Positions 7,104-14,931 of a DNA stretch of 17,829 nucleotides are shown here, piece after piece. The notes under the pieces are model-generated. The model saw nothing but the letters and a program-made list of their open reading frames with translations, did not search any database and was not told the origin of the DNA. The translations under genes were made by a program, and so were the position numbers. The stretch lies in assembly GCA_964527565.1 (NCBI GenBank), contig CAZGOY010000056.1, forward strand, positions 1 to 17,829, written 5' to 3'. Each line of letters begins with the position of its first letter. Within the stretch, counting starts at the first letter, position 1. Source of the stretch: JAGXQV01 sp964527565 (GTDB lineage Bacteria; Pseudomonadota; Gammaproteobacteria; Burkholderiales; Sulfuricellaceae).

Positions 7104-10100
7104 TCAGGCCGCCCGCTGTTGCACGGTCTGGCGCGAGACGGCCAGCAACTGCTCGCGCTGCTGCTGGAATTTGCCCGTCAGCCGACTGATCTGGCTGCCC
7201 AGACCTTCCTTGCCGCCGGACATGCGCGCCACTGGCTCGGGGGCTGCTTCCTGTGTCAGCGGTTGTCCGCCTTCGCCTCCGGCCAGGTCGGCTTCATCCT
7301 GCGTCGAGGCGCCCTCGCCGTTGCGGTATTCCTTGATTCCGCTGCGCGTATCGCCCCTTTCGCTGGTCACCGAAAAGCGGATGGTGCGCTTTCCGGTGAC
7401 ATCGCCGCCATCTTCCTTGAGCAGTTTCACGCTCTGGATCACCCGCTGATATTCCGCCGTAGTGGCGCGCCCCGACAGCGTCAGGGTGCCGGTGGCGGCG
7501 TCATAGGTCGTGGTAATGTTGGGGTTGTTGTCCAGCGGCTGGATGACATCCTGGCCGGGGACCAGCCCGGCCTCGATCCTGATCACCGCTACGGTAATCG
7601 CCAGTTCGTCGGCCTGCTGCGCCCCGCTCTGGTTCACGCTGATGACCACGTCGGCTCCGATCAGCGCCGCAGCCGCGCCGCCTTGCAAGTCAAAGGATCT
7701 GTTGACGAGGCGCGTGATATTCAGATCAAAGTTCGCCAGGCCGGGGTTGGCAAGCGGCTGAATGCCCGAAGCGGCCATCGGCAGCACGGGCGGTGCGGTC
7801 TGCGCCATAAAGCTCGTGTCCGAGGTAACCGCCAGCGGCGCAAGCACCGTCACGTTGCCCACAACGCTGGGCAGCGAGGCGCTTGCCTGCTGGATGACCT
7901 GGCCGGTGCTGGTGCCGGGCTGCGGCAGGCTGGTTCCTGCGGGGGGCTGAATGTTGGCGCTGGTGGTGCTGGTCAGCGTCACCGGTGTCGGCGCTTCCGC
8001 CACAGGTGACCCCGTCGGCGGAGCGGTTGCGGGAGCGCTGCCCGCAGCAGCCGGCGCCACCGTCACCACTGCTGGCGTCGTCGTGGCTTGCGTCACTGCG
8101 CCGATTTCCGAAACACCGCTGGTGGGTGGCGGGGCGACGGGCACCGGGGGCGGCACCGGTGCCGGAGTTGGCTCGGGCACCGGGGGCGGTACCGGGGTTG
8201 GCACGGGTGCCGGGGGCGGCACCGGCACCGGGGTTGGCACCGGCACCGGAGTTGGCACCGGCACCGGAGTTGGCACCGGCACCGGAGTTGGCACCGGCAC
8301 CGGAGTTGGCTCGGGCACCGGAGTTGGCACCGGCACCGGGGTTGGCACGGGTACCGGGGTTGGCACGGGTACCGGGGTTGGCTCGGGTGCCGGGGGCGGC
8401 ACGGGCGCCGGGGTTGGCTCGGGTGCCGGGGGCGGCACGGGCGCCGGGGTTGGTGCGGAAATGGTCAGCTCATTGGTAGTCGCATCGTTCGTGGCGTTGC
8501 CCGCCGCATCGGTGACCGTGGCGGTGACGGCGTAGGCTTGGCCCTGCACCAGCGCGGTCAGGGTGCCGGAGGACGGCACCGCGCTGGCGAGGTTCAGGCT
8601 CCAGTTGCCGGAGCCGTCCGGCGTGACGGTGTAAGTGGCGCCGCTGACGGTGACCGTAAGCACTTCACCCGCGCTCACTGTAGCAATGCCGGTAAGGGTG
8701 GGCGTAGTGCTGGTGGTGGTCTGGCTGTCCACGCTGGGAATTGCCGGAGCCGTGCCGTCGAGGGTGACCGCCTGGCTGTCCGCCGTGCCGGACTGGCTGC
8801 TGGTCGTGTTGGTGACGCGTGCCTGGATGGTCCAGTTGGCGTTGTGGCTGCCGCTGTCGTTGATCGTCCAGCTGGTGCCTTCGGTGGTGGCATTGCTCCA
8901 GGTGTTGCCGCCATCGAACGACACCTGCACCACTTCGTTCTCGCCCAGTCCGGCGCTGATCGTGCCGCTGACGGTGCGGTTAGCCGAACCATCGCTGGTG
9001 ACGAAGTCGCTCGCCGAATTGCCGGTGTCCTTGGTCATCGAGACGATTTCAATCGTCTGCAAAGGCCCACCGACGGGGCGGTCATCGTCCAGGCTGCTGC
9101 TCGAAGTGGCCGGTAACCCATTAGTGAAAGTGCCGGTATATTTCACCCCGGTATTGTCGTCTTTGATCGTGGCTTCGCCCGTCGCGCTGGTTGCGCGGCC
9201 TGTGAGTGTCGCCGTAAGTTTGAAGGTTTCGCCACCCTCGTAGGCGACATCCTGTTCGTTCGTGATGTCGACGCTGACGAAAATCCTGCCGTTGCCATCG
9301 AAGGTGGGAAGGGCGTTGCTGTTGTAATTGACCCAGTCGAGGCCGTCCCAGATTTTGAGGGTCTGATTCGCCGGAACATTGGCCTTGCCGGTGACCGTGC
9401 CGCCGTTGCTCTCATTGATGAGTTCAAGGCTGACGGTTTGCCCGGAGTTGCCGCTGAGAGTGAAGATGGTGATGCCGGATGCCTCGTTGACCACCGGCGA
9501 ATCAATCGCCAGGCTGCGGTCATCGTCGATTCCGGCGCCATCCGTTGTGCCGGTGGTGTTGTTTGCCAGATAGGTATTGCCCGTGCCGTCGTCGTAGATG
9601 TTGGCCGTGCCATAAACCGTAGCACCTGAACTCGGCTTGGTGACGCCGAGGGTAAAGGCTTCCTGGCCTTCGTAAACGCTGTCTGGCGCAATCGAGGTGC
9701 GCACCAGCAGGGTGGCGCCCGCCAGCGTGATGTTGGCGCCTGGGGTGTACGCCTGCCAGCCGGAACCATTGTGATATTCCAGCCCGCTGCCGGTGTCCGT
9801 ACCCACGGTGGCCGTGCCGCTGTGCAGCGCCAGGCTCACTACCTGTCCGCTGTGGCCGGTCACGGTGAACACCGCATAGGGCGAAGCCTCGTTGACGGAG
9901 ATGTTATTCACCGAAAAGGCGCGGTCATCATCGAGGTAGGCCGGGAAGCCGCTATCTCCTGAAGTATTTTTGGTAAAAGTGTTGTTGCCCGCCAGAAAAA
10001 TGTCGCCGGTGCCATCATCCTTGATGGTGCTGTTATTTTCGTAGGCCGCCCCATTGGTGTTCCTGGCAATCAGCTTGAGGGTTTCCGCGCCTTCATTGAT

Positions 10101-13100
10101 GCTGTCCTGCAGCACTGCGGTGCGCACCAGCAGGTTGTTGCCAGCCGGGATAGTCACCAGTCCGCCGCCATAAGCCACCCAGGCCGTGCCGTTGAAATAT
10201 TCGAGGTTAGGCAGATAGTCGGCACCGCTGGTGGCGTGGCCGGTACCCGTACCCGTTATGCCCAGTTCAAGGCTCACGCTCTGCCCGGCTACGCCTGCCA
10301 CCTGGAACAGCACATAGGGCGAGGCTTCGTTGACGGCGGTGCCGGTTACAGTCAGGGCACGCGTGTCCTTGTTGACGGTGATGTCGACGAAATCGGTATC
10401 GCTGTTGCCGGCGGCGTCGACCGTGTGCATGCGCAGGGTGTCGCTGCCGGAGGAGCTGGCAGTCGGGGTGTAGACCAGCGTGGCGAGCAAGGCGTTGATC
10501 TCAGCTTGTGTGCCGGTCAGCACCAACGGACTGTTGGCGGTTCCGGTGCCTGTTGCCCCGGAACCAGTAACAGCCAGCGAGCCGTTGGCGACAGTCAGGG
10601 TGGTGCGGGTAATGTCGCCATCGGTATCTGCTACCGAGAGACCTGTGGAGAAGGTGATGGTCTCGTAGTCGTTAACGGTCTGAGCGCCGGGCACGGCATT
10701 GACGGGCGGGCTACCGGCAACGACAGCAGTGGCATTAGTGACATTGACGGTCAGCGTGTAGGCACCGCTGAAGTCAGTGCCATCGCCAACCTGGAAGCCG
10801 ATGGTGGCGTAGTTGTCGCCGAAGGCATCCGTCACCGGGGTGTAGCGCAGCTTGCCGGCGGTGATGTCGGCGGCAGTGATTTCCTGATTTTGCGTGACAT
10901 CTACCCAGGCGCTGCCATTGTAAAACTCAAGCGTTCCAACGTTTTCCAGTGTCGTGATCTTCACGCTGGACAAGGGGCTGCCTTCGACATCGCTGTAAGT
11001 GCCGAAATCGGACAGCGTCAGCAGCGAGGCGGTGTTTTTCGGGATGGTGATCGTGTCGTCGGTACTGGCGGGAGCGTCGTTGATCGGCGTGATCGAGATG
11101 CTGACCGTGGCGGATACCCGTTCGCCGTTGGCGCTCGTCGCGGTGTAAATTACGGCGGGCACTGGTCCGGCGTAGTTTGCCGCCGGGGTGAAGCTCAGTG
11201 CACCCGCGCTGGTAAGGGTCAGGCTGCCGACCCCGCTGATGGTCAGTGGTGTGTCCAGCGTGCCGCTCTGGCCGCCCCAGGTAAAGCCCGTGACTGCCGT
11301 AGTAGAGGTGTCGTTGCCGAGAATGTTGGCAATGGTTCCGGTGGCGTCCTCATTGAGTGTCAGCGTATCGTTGGCGGCGGCGGGCACCGTGGTATTGGCG
11401 GTGCCGTCAATGGTGATTCGGATGACCGCCGAGTCCCTTGCAACGCCACTGGCGTCGGTGACTTCGTAGGTGAAGGTTTCGGTGGCACTGACCCCTGCGG
11501 CAAGGGCGTTGCTGGTGAGGGTATAGGTGTACGCCCCCGATTGGTCAATGATTAGATAACCATAGTTGCCTGCTTTATAAGTCTGTGTCGCGGTTAATGA
11601 AATACCGTTCGGGTCATGGAAAGTCAGCGAGGTGTTTGCAATATTGACTGAACTCGATAGGGTTATTTGCTTTGTTGATGTATCTATCGCAGTTACGGTC
11701 GTTCCATTAGGGACGCCGGTGCCGCTGACGGTGTAACCGACAGCAATATTATTGATATCAGACGAAGTGGTTGAAATAACGGTGCTTGAAGAAGTCGTGG
11801 CGGAATTAATTGCCACCTGAACCGTGGCAATATTGCTGTTGCCAGAGTCTTTGATGAATAAGTTTGTATTCTGGTAGCTATACAGGGCGACGTTGTCACT
11901 GAATACCAGCGTGGCACCGCCACCACTTCCGCTTCTTATCACGGTTAGCGTGTTACCAGCCCGGTCTTTGGCAACGCTTGTTCCGGTGGAATCCAGCCAA
12001 ACAGCAGTTTGCACGGAACTGGATACGATTGCCGTCCAACTGCCAGAAACCTGAGTAACCGCCAGCGTCACAGCACTGATTGGGGAGCTGGCGGTGAATA
12101 CATAGTCGCTTGAGCTAGGAGGTGTTGTTCCATCCAGCACTACCTTCAGCCCCGTGCTGTTATCCACATCACTATCATTCGTCAGCACATTCCCGGTCAC
12201 CGTGCCGTAGTTGCCGTTAGTTATCGCAGCCAGTTCTTTCAACGAATTCGCATCATCCCTCGCTACCGGCGCATCGTTGGCGCCGTTGATTTTCACCGTC
12301 AGGGTGCTGGTCGCCGTGTTGCCGTTGCTGTCCGTGACGGTGTAGTTGAAGCTTTCCGTCACAGAACCGCCCACATTCAGGGCGTCGACCGTGGGATTGC
12401 TGTTATCAGGGGCGTAGCTGTAGGCACCAGTGGCGCTGATGGTCAGGGTGCCGTAGCTGCCTTTGATGGTGGTATTGCCGCTGGCAGCAACGGCGGTGTT
12501 GAATACCGACGTGACTTTCAGGCTGCTGCCGGTGTCATTGGTCAGGACATTGCCAGTAGCCGACGTACCCGCTGCGCCGTCAACACCTTCGGTCGCCTCA
12601 TAGGCGTCGCCGGTGCCGGTGTCGGCATTTGCTGTCGGCGACGCCGGGCTGGCGGTGACGTTGACGCTCAAGGTATAGGCTTCGCTCGTCGCCGTGCCAT
12701 CGGAAACCTTGAAGCCCAAGGTGGTGCTGGTGCTGCCGGACGGGGTGAAACGCAGTTTGCCGGAGTTGATGGCCGTGGCGGTCAATTCCTGATTGACCGC
12801 CACGGATTTCCACTCGGCACCGTCCAGATATTGCAGCGTGCCTGTCGTTGGCAGGCTGGTGATGACGATCTTGGCGAGCGGATCGCCATCCGGGTCGCTA
12901 TAGGTGCCGAAATCGCTCAAACCCAGAAATACGGTGGAACCCTGGTTGATGGTAATGGCGTCATTGGTCGAACTCGGCGCATCATTCACCGGGGTGATGC
13001 TGATGGAAAGCGTGGCGGTGGCCGTGTCGGACCCATCGCTGACAGTGTAGGTGACGGCGGGAACCGGTCCCGAGTAGTTGGTCGCGGGGGTGAAGCTGTA

Positions 13101-14558
13101 ATCGCCGGTGCTGTTGAGGGTGAATTGCCCCACATTGGTGATGGTGAAAGCCTGTCCCAAGGTGCCTGCCACGCCGCCGATGCTGAAACCGGTGATATTC
13201 AGCGCATCGTTGTTCGGGTCGGTGTCGTTGGTGAGGACGTTGCCTGTGTTGGCGCCGCTGTCTTCCAGCACGGCGCGCGCGTCGTTGGAGGGTGTTGGCG
13301 CGCCATTGGGTACGAGCAGCGCATTGACCGCGCTATCCACCCGGTCGGAGGAACTGCCGATGTGCTTGATGGTTGTTGAGTTTTGTATGAATGATAGGCT
13401 GTTGAAATAGTCCTGATCCACCACCATGACAAAACCGTAGTTGTCGCCGGCATTGCGGTCCCCATCCGCGTTGCCATCCGTGGTGGCCGCCGCCAGGTTG
13501 GTGAATTGAGGATCGCTCCAGAAATAGAAACCGCGCACGATGCCGCCGACCTTGATAGGGCGGCTTACCCAGCCGTAGTGGGTTTCGCCGCTGACCTCCA
13601 GCTTGACCACCACGTCATTGCCGGAAAAGTTGCTACTGCCGCTCATGTCGTCGATGCGGGTGATCTGCAACGGGGCGCTGAAGTCGAAATCAATGCTGTT
13701 CTGCTCCTTTTCCGCCAGATTCCCATTGTTGGTGTTGACGCGATAGGCGTTGATGAAGCTGAAGCGGGCGGTTTCAACCTGGTAGCTGGCGCCGCCCACT
13801 TCGATCGTCCGGTGATCGTCCTCAATGGCGATGCGGGCATTGTCCAAGAAATTGGTCGAAAGATTGAGCGCCCTGGCGGCGAAGGCTTCCCCTTCGTCAC
13901 CCAAAGTATCTTGGCCGGCATTGAGATGGTGGTCGATGCTGTGGCCGAATTCCTCGACCAGAACATGGGTCAGTGCGCTGCTATCGGCCTGATCGGCCAG
14001 CCAGTCCCGATTGACGAAAAGGACGGGGCGGCTTCCGGGACCGGCAGCGGCATAGGCGGCGTAAGCGCCGGATATTTCCTCGTTGCCGACAAATTCCACG
14101 GCAATGTGGTAACGCCCGGCGAGAACGTCCTGGCGCAGTGCTTCCGCGGCGGCCAGCCATTGCGAATCCGGGGTCTCCCGCCCACCGTTGAAAAGCGTAA
14201 ACAAGGTTGCAGCATCGGTATCCGCAATGAAATCGCGAATCGCCTGCCCGGCCAGCGCCGCGGCTTCATGTAGCGTGGGCGGCGCGGCATCGAACTGGAA
14301 GAAGGTGGCGTTGTCGGCACTTCCGACAGCGGGTGGCGTCACCGCAGCCGCAATCTCGACCGCCTCGGCCGGACTGGTTTCAGGTTGGGGCTGAAATCCT
14401 GTTTGCGCCAGCGCATCCGCCGTGAAAAGTGCCGCACCGTCAAACAGCATGCGTGGCTCAAGCGCCAGCAACTGGTTTTTCTTTTTACCCTGTCGTGCAC
14501 GGCCGGCCTTTTTCCCTATGGGTGTGTGGACGGTGGCGGATGGGCGGTGCGTGGTCAT
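7104..14558 (-). CDS. Giant LEPR-motif, cadherin/Calx-beta-like repeat surface or secreted protein
   Basis: This 2484-residue protein is the operon's first gene and presumed cargo. It has a Lys/Arg-rich N-terminus without a Sec signal peptide, then LEPRMLFDGA at 33-42, a signature of large secreted or surface proteins. Residues about 95-265 form a zincin-like domain with VEEFGHSIDHHLN (EEFGH at 202-206) and GDEGEAF at 220-226. A distinct domain follows to about 418. Cadherin-like modules with NDAP and VLTNDTD motifs run about 423-1275, interrupted by an anomalous insert near 810-1000. Another such module is at about 1279-1395, three Calx-beta-like repeats at 1396-1822 and Ig-like modules at 1827-2030. 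A Pro-rich linker fills 2034-2146. A conserved C-terminal part (2277 to about 2410) ends in an amphipathic Gln-rich helix. I see no RTX nonapeptides, LPXTG or autotransporter barrel. Start ATG 14558 has a good RBS. Adhesin or matrix protein is the likeliest role. Confidence 0.9.
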   Translation of the reverse strand: MTTHRPSATVHTPIGKKAGRARQGKKKNQLLALEPRMLFDGAALFTADALAQTGFQPQPETSPAEAVEIAAAVTPPAVGSADNATFFQFDAAPPTLHEAAALAGQAIRDFIADTDAATLFTLFNGGRETPDSQWLAAAEALRQDVLAGRYHIAVEFVGNEEISGAYAAYAAAGPGSRPVLFVNRDWLADQADSSALTHVLVEEFGHSIDHHLNAGQDTLGDEGEAFAARALNLSTNFLDNARIAIEDDHRTIEVGGASYQVETARFSFINAYRVNTNNGNLAEKEQNSIDFDFSAPLQITRIDDMSGSSNFSGNDVVVKLEVSGETHYGWVSRPIKVGGIVRGFYFWSDPQFTNLAAATTDGNADGDRNAGDNYGFVMVVDQDYFNSLSFIQNSTTIKHIGSSSDRVDSAVNALLVPNGAPTPSNDARAVLEDSGANTGNVLTNDTDPNNDALNITGFSIGGVAGTLGQAFTITNVGQFTLNSTGDYSFTPATNYSGPVPAVTYTVSDGSDTATATLSISITPVNDAPSSTNDAITINQGSTVFLGLSDFGTYSDPDGDPLAKIVITSLPTTGTLQYLDGAEWKSVAVNQELTATAINSGKLRFTPSGSTSTTLGFKVSDGTATSEAYTLSVNVTASPASPTANADTGTGDAYEATEGVDGAAGTSATGNVLTNDTGSSLKVTSVFNTAVAASGNTTIKGSYGTLTISATGAYSYAPDNSNPTVDALNVGGSVTESFNYTVTDSNGNTATSTLTVKINGANDAPVARDDANSLKELAAITNGNYGTVTGNVLTNDSDVDNSTGLKVVLDGTTPPSSSDYVFTASSPISAVTLAVTQVSGSWTAIVSSSVQTAVWLDSTGTSVAKDRAGNTLTVIRSGSGGGATLVFSDNVALYSYQNTNLFIKDSGNSNIATVQVAINSATTSSSTVISTTSSDINNIAVGYTVSGTGVPNGTTVTAIDTSTKQITLSSSVNIANTSLTFHDPNGISLTATQTYKAGNYGYLIIDQSGAYTYTLTSNALAAGVSATETFTYEVTDASGVARDSAVIRITIDGTANTTVPAAANDTLTLNEDATGTIANILGNDTSTTAVTGFTWGGQSGTLDTPLTISGVGSLTLTSAGALSFTPAANYAGPVPAVIYTATSANGERVSATVSISITPINDAPASTDDTITIPKNTASLLTLSDFGTYSDVEGSPLSSVKITTLENVGTLEFYNGSAWVDVTQNQEITAADITAGKLRYTPVTDAFGDNYATIGFQVGDGTDFSGAYTLTVNVTNATAVVAGSPPVNAVPGAQTVNDYETITFSTGLSVADTDGDITRTTLTVANGSLAVTGSGATGTGTANSPLVLTGTQAEINALLATLVYTPTASSSGSDTLRMHTVDAAGNSDTDFVDITVNKDTRALTVTGTAVNEASPYVLFQVAGVAGQSVSLELGITGTGTGHATSGADYLPNLEYFNGTAWVAYGGGLVTIPAGNNLLVRTAVLQDSINEGAETLKLIARNTNGAAYENNSTIKDDGTGDIFLAGNNTFTKNTSGDSGFPAYLDDDRAFSVNNISVNEASPYAVFTVTGHSGQVVSLALHSGTATVGTDTGSGLEYHNGSGWQAYTPGANITLAGATLLVRTSIAPDSVYEGQEAFTLGVTKPSSGATVYGTANIYDDGTGNTYLANNTTGTTDGAGIDDDRSLAIDSPVVNEASGITIFTLSGNSGQTVSLELINESNGGTVTGKANVPANQTLKIWDGLDWVNYNSNALPTFDGNGRIFVSVDITNEQDVAYEGGETFKLTATLTGRATSATGEATIKDDNTGVKYTGTFTNGLPATSSSSLDDDRPVGGPLQTIEIVSMTKDTGNSASDFVTSDGSANRTVSGTISAGLGENEVVQVSFDGGNTWSNATTEGTSWTINDSGSHNANWTIQARVTNTTSSQSGTADSQAVTLDGTAPAIPSVDSQTTTSTTPTLTGIATVSAGEVLTVTVSGATYTVTPDGSGNWSLNLASAVPSSGTLTALVQGQAYAVTATVTDAAGNATNDATTNELTISAPTPAPVPPPAPEPTPAPVPPPAPEPTPVPVPTPVPVPTPVPVPTPVPEPTPVPVPTPVPVPTPVPVPTPVPVPTPVPVPPPAPVPTPVPPPVPEPTPAPVPPPVPVAPPPTSGVSEIGAVTQATTTPAVVTVAPAAAGSAPATAPPTGSPVAEAPTPVTLTSTTSANIQPPAGTSLPQPGTSTGQVIQQASASLPSVVGNVTVLAPLAVTSDTSFMAQTAPPVLPMAASGIQPLANPGLANFDLNITRLVNRSFDLQGGAAAALIGADVVISVNQSGAQQADELAITVAVIRIEAGLVPGQDVIQPLDNNPNITTTYDAATGTLTLSGRATTAEYQRVIQSVKLLKEDGGDVTGKRTIRFSVTSERGDTRSGIKEYRNGEGASTQDEADLAGGEGGQPLTQEAAPEPVARMSGGKEGLGSQISRLTGKFQQQREQLLAVSRQTVQQRAA
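8123..8459 (-). repeat. Pro-rich (PTPVPV) coding repeat within the giant protein
   Basis: About 110 codons (residues 2034-2146) consist almost only of Pro alternating with Val, Thr, Ala and Glu, in units such as PTPVPV and PAPEPT. At DNA level this is an 18-bp unit, ggcaccggcaccggagtt and near variants, repeated many times in tandem. It is probably an extended, stiff linker between the repeat stalk and the C-terminal domain. Units are multiples of 3 bp, so gain or loss by slippage would keep the frame. Confidence 0.9.
9070..10371 (-). repeat. Three Calx-beta-like protein repeats in the giant protein
   Basis: Three modules of about 135-146 residues begin with D-T-R or D-D-D-R, followed by VNEASPY or VNEASG and then SGQ-VSLEL or a close variant. 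They end with a stretch resembling IKDDGTG before the next DDDR. Starts fall near residues 1396, 1541 and 1676, and a fourth DDDR near 1822 closes the array. The acidic module ends suggest calcium binding, as in Calx-beta and related domains. Confidence 0.75.
10730..13290 (-). repeat. Duplicated cadherin-like module pair in the giant protein
   Basis: Residues about 425-637 and about 1056-1275 share the same order of motifs: an acidic LNED/LEDS strand, a GND/TND turn, YSGPVPAV or YAGPVPAV, SISITPVNDAP or SISITPINDAP, SDFGTYSD, GTLQYLDG or GTLEFYNG, and a GKLRFTP or GKLRYTP end. This shows duplication of a two-domain block. The block copies are separated by another cadherin-like module and by the compositionally different insert. 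Confidence 0.75.
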
Positions 14559-14564
14559 GGTGCG

Positions 14565-14572
14565 TTCCCTTC
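14565..14572 (-). promoter_or_regulatory. Ribosome binding site of the giant protein gene
   Basis: GAAGGGAA on the minus strand precedes the ATG at 14558 by six bases. It supports this start for the operon's first gene. Confidence 0.7.
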
Positions 14573-14637
14573 AATCTGAATATGAGGCGAGAGTGATCCA
14601 TAGCGCGGGCTGGCCGACCGAAATTTATGACAAATAA

Positions 14638-14666
14638 ATGTTATTAAAAACAGAGCGTTGCGCCAA
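14638..14666 (-). promoter_or_regulatory. Candidate sigma-70 promoter of the secretion operon
   Basis: On the minus strand, TTGGCG (14666-14661) and TAACAT (14643-14638) are separated by 17 bases, each matching the consensus at 4 of 6 positions. The -10 box lies about 80 bp before the ATG of the giant protein, in a locally A/T-rich stretch. This is plausible but weak, and I see no other good candidate in the 208-bp gap 14559-14766. Confidence 0.3.
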
Positions 14667-14704
14667 AAACCCGTGCGGCAGGCGATTTTAACAGAAACCT
14701 GCAG

Positions 14705-14730
14705 TGAGAAAACTCTCAATTTCTCTCAAT
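14705..14730. promoter_or_regulatory. Palindrome and direct repeat, possible operator upstream of the operon
   Basis: TGAGA-aaac-TCTCA (14705-14718) is a perfect 5-bp inverted repeat, and TCTCAAT occurs twice, 10 bp apart, at 14714-14720 and 14724-14730. The site lies about 40 bp upstream of the candidate -35 box, a position suited to an activator. No regulator gene is in the window. Confidence 0.3.
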
Positions 14731-14766
14731 GTGGGATTGCGGCGGGTAGCCCGTCAAGAACCGCCC

Positions 14767-14931
14767 TCACTGCCATTCACCCCGCACCTGCTTTTGGTAG
14801 TCCAGCCCATCCACCGGCCAGTCGAGGGTGTTGCTATGTTTCATGGGGTCTATGGTCTTGCCGGGTGAGGCTTCCGCAGCCGTCTGGGGCAGATGCGCCT
14901 TGCGTTCAGCGAATATGGCAGAGTCGTTCAT
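14767..14931 (-). CDS. 54-residue ORF translationally coupled to the nucleotidyltransferase
   Basis: The small ORF begins MNDSAIFAERKAHLPQ and ends DYQKQVRGEWQ. Its ATG overlaps the TGA of the nucleotidyltransferase gene as ATGA (14928-14931), the classical arrangement of a coupled pair. Minimal nucleotidyltransferases usually pair with a HEPN or substrate-binding protein of 110-150 residues. This product is far shorter and shows no HEPN R-x4-6-H motif. It may be a truncated partner, an unrelated small protein, or chance. I do not recognise a family. Confidence 0.5.
   Translation of the reverse strand: MNDSAIFAERKAHLPQTAAEASPGKTIDPMKHSNTLDWPVDGLDYQKQVRGEWQ

Noticed and set aside
8088..9116. 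Plus-strand ORF with His/Arg/Gly/Trp repeats opposite the Pro-rich region
   Set aside because: It is the reverse-complement reading of the PTPVPV repeat array, with no ribosome site or independent support.
7104..14558. RTX toxin or classical type I adhesin (LapA-like)
   Set aside because: No GGxGxDxxx nonapeptides are visible and there is no ABC transporter, LapG-type protease or LapD-type gene in the window. Cadherin-like repeats alone do not prove type I export.
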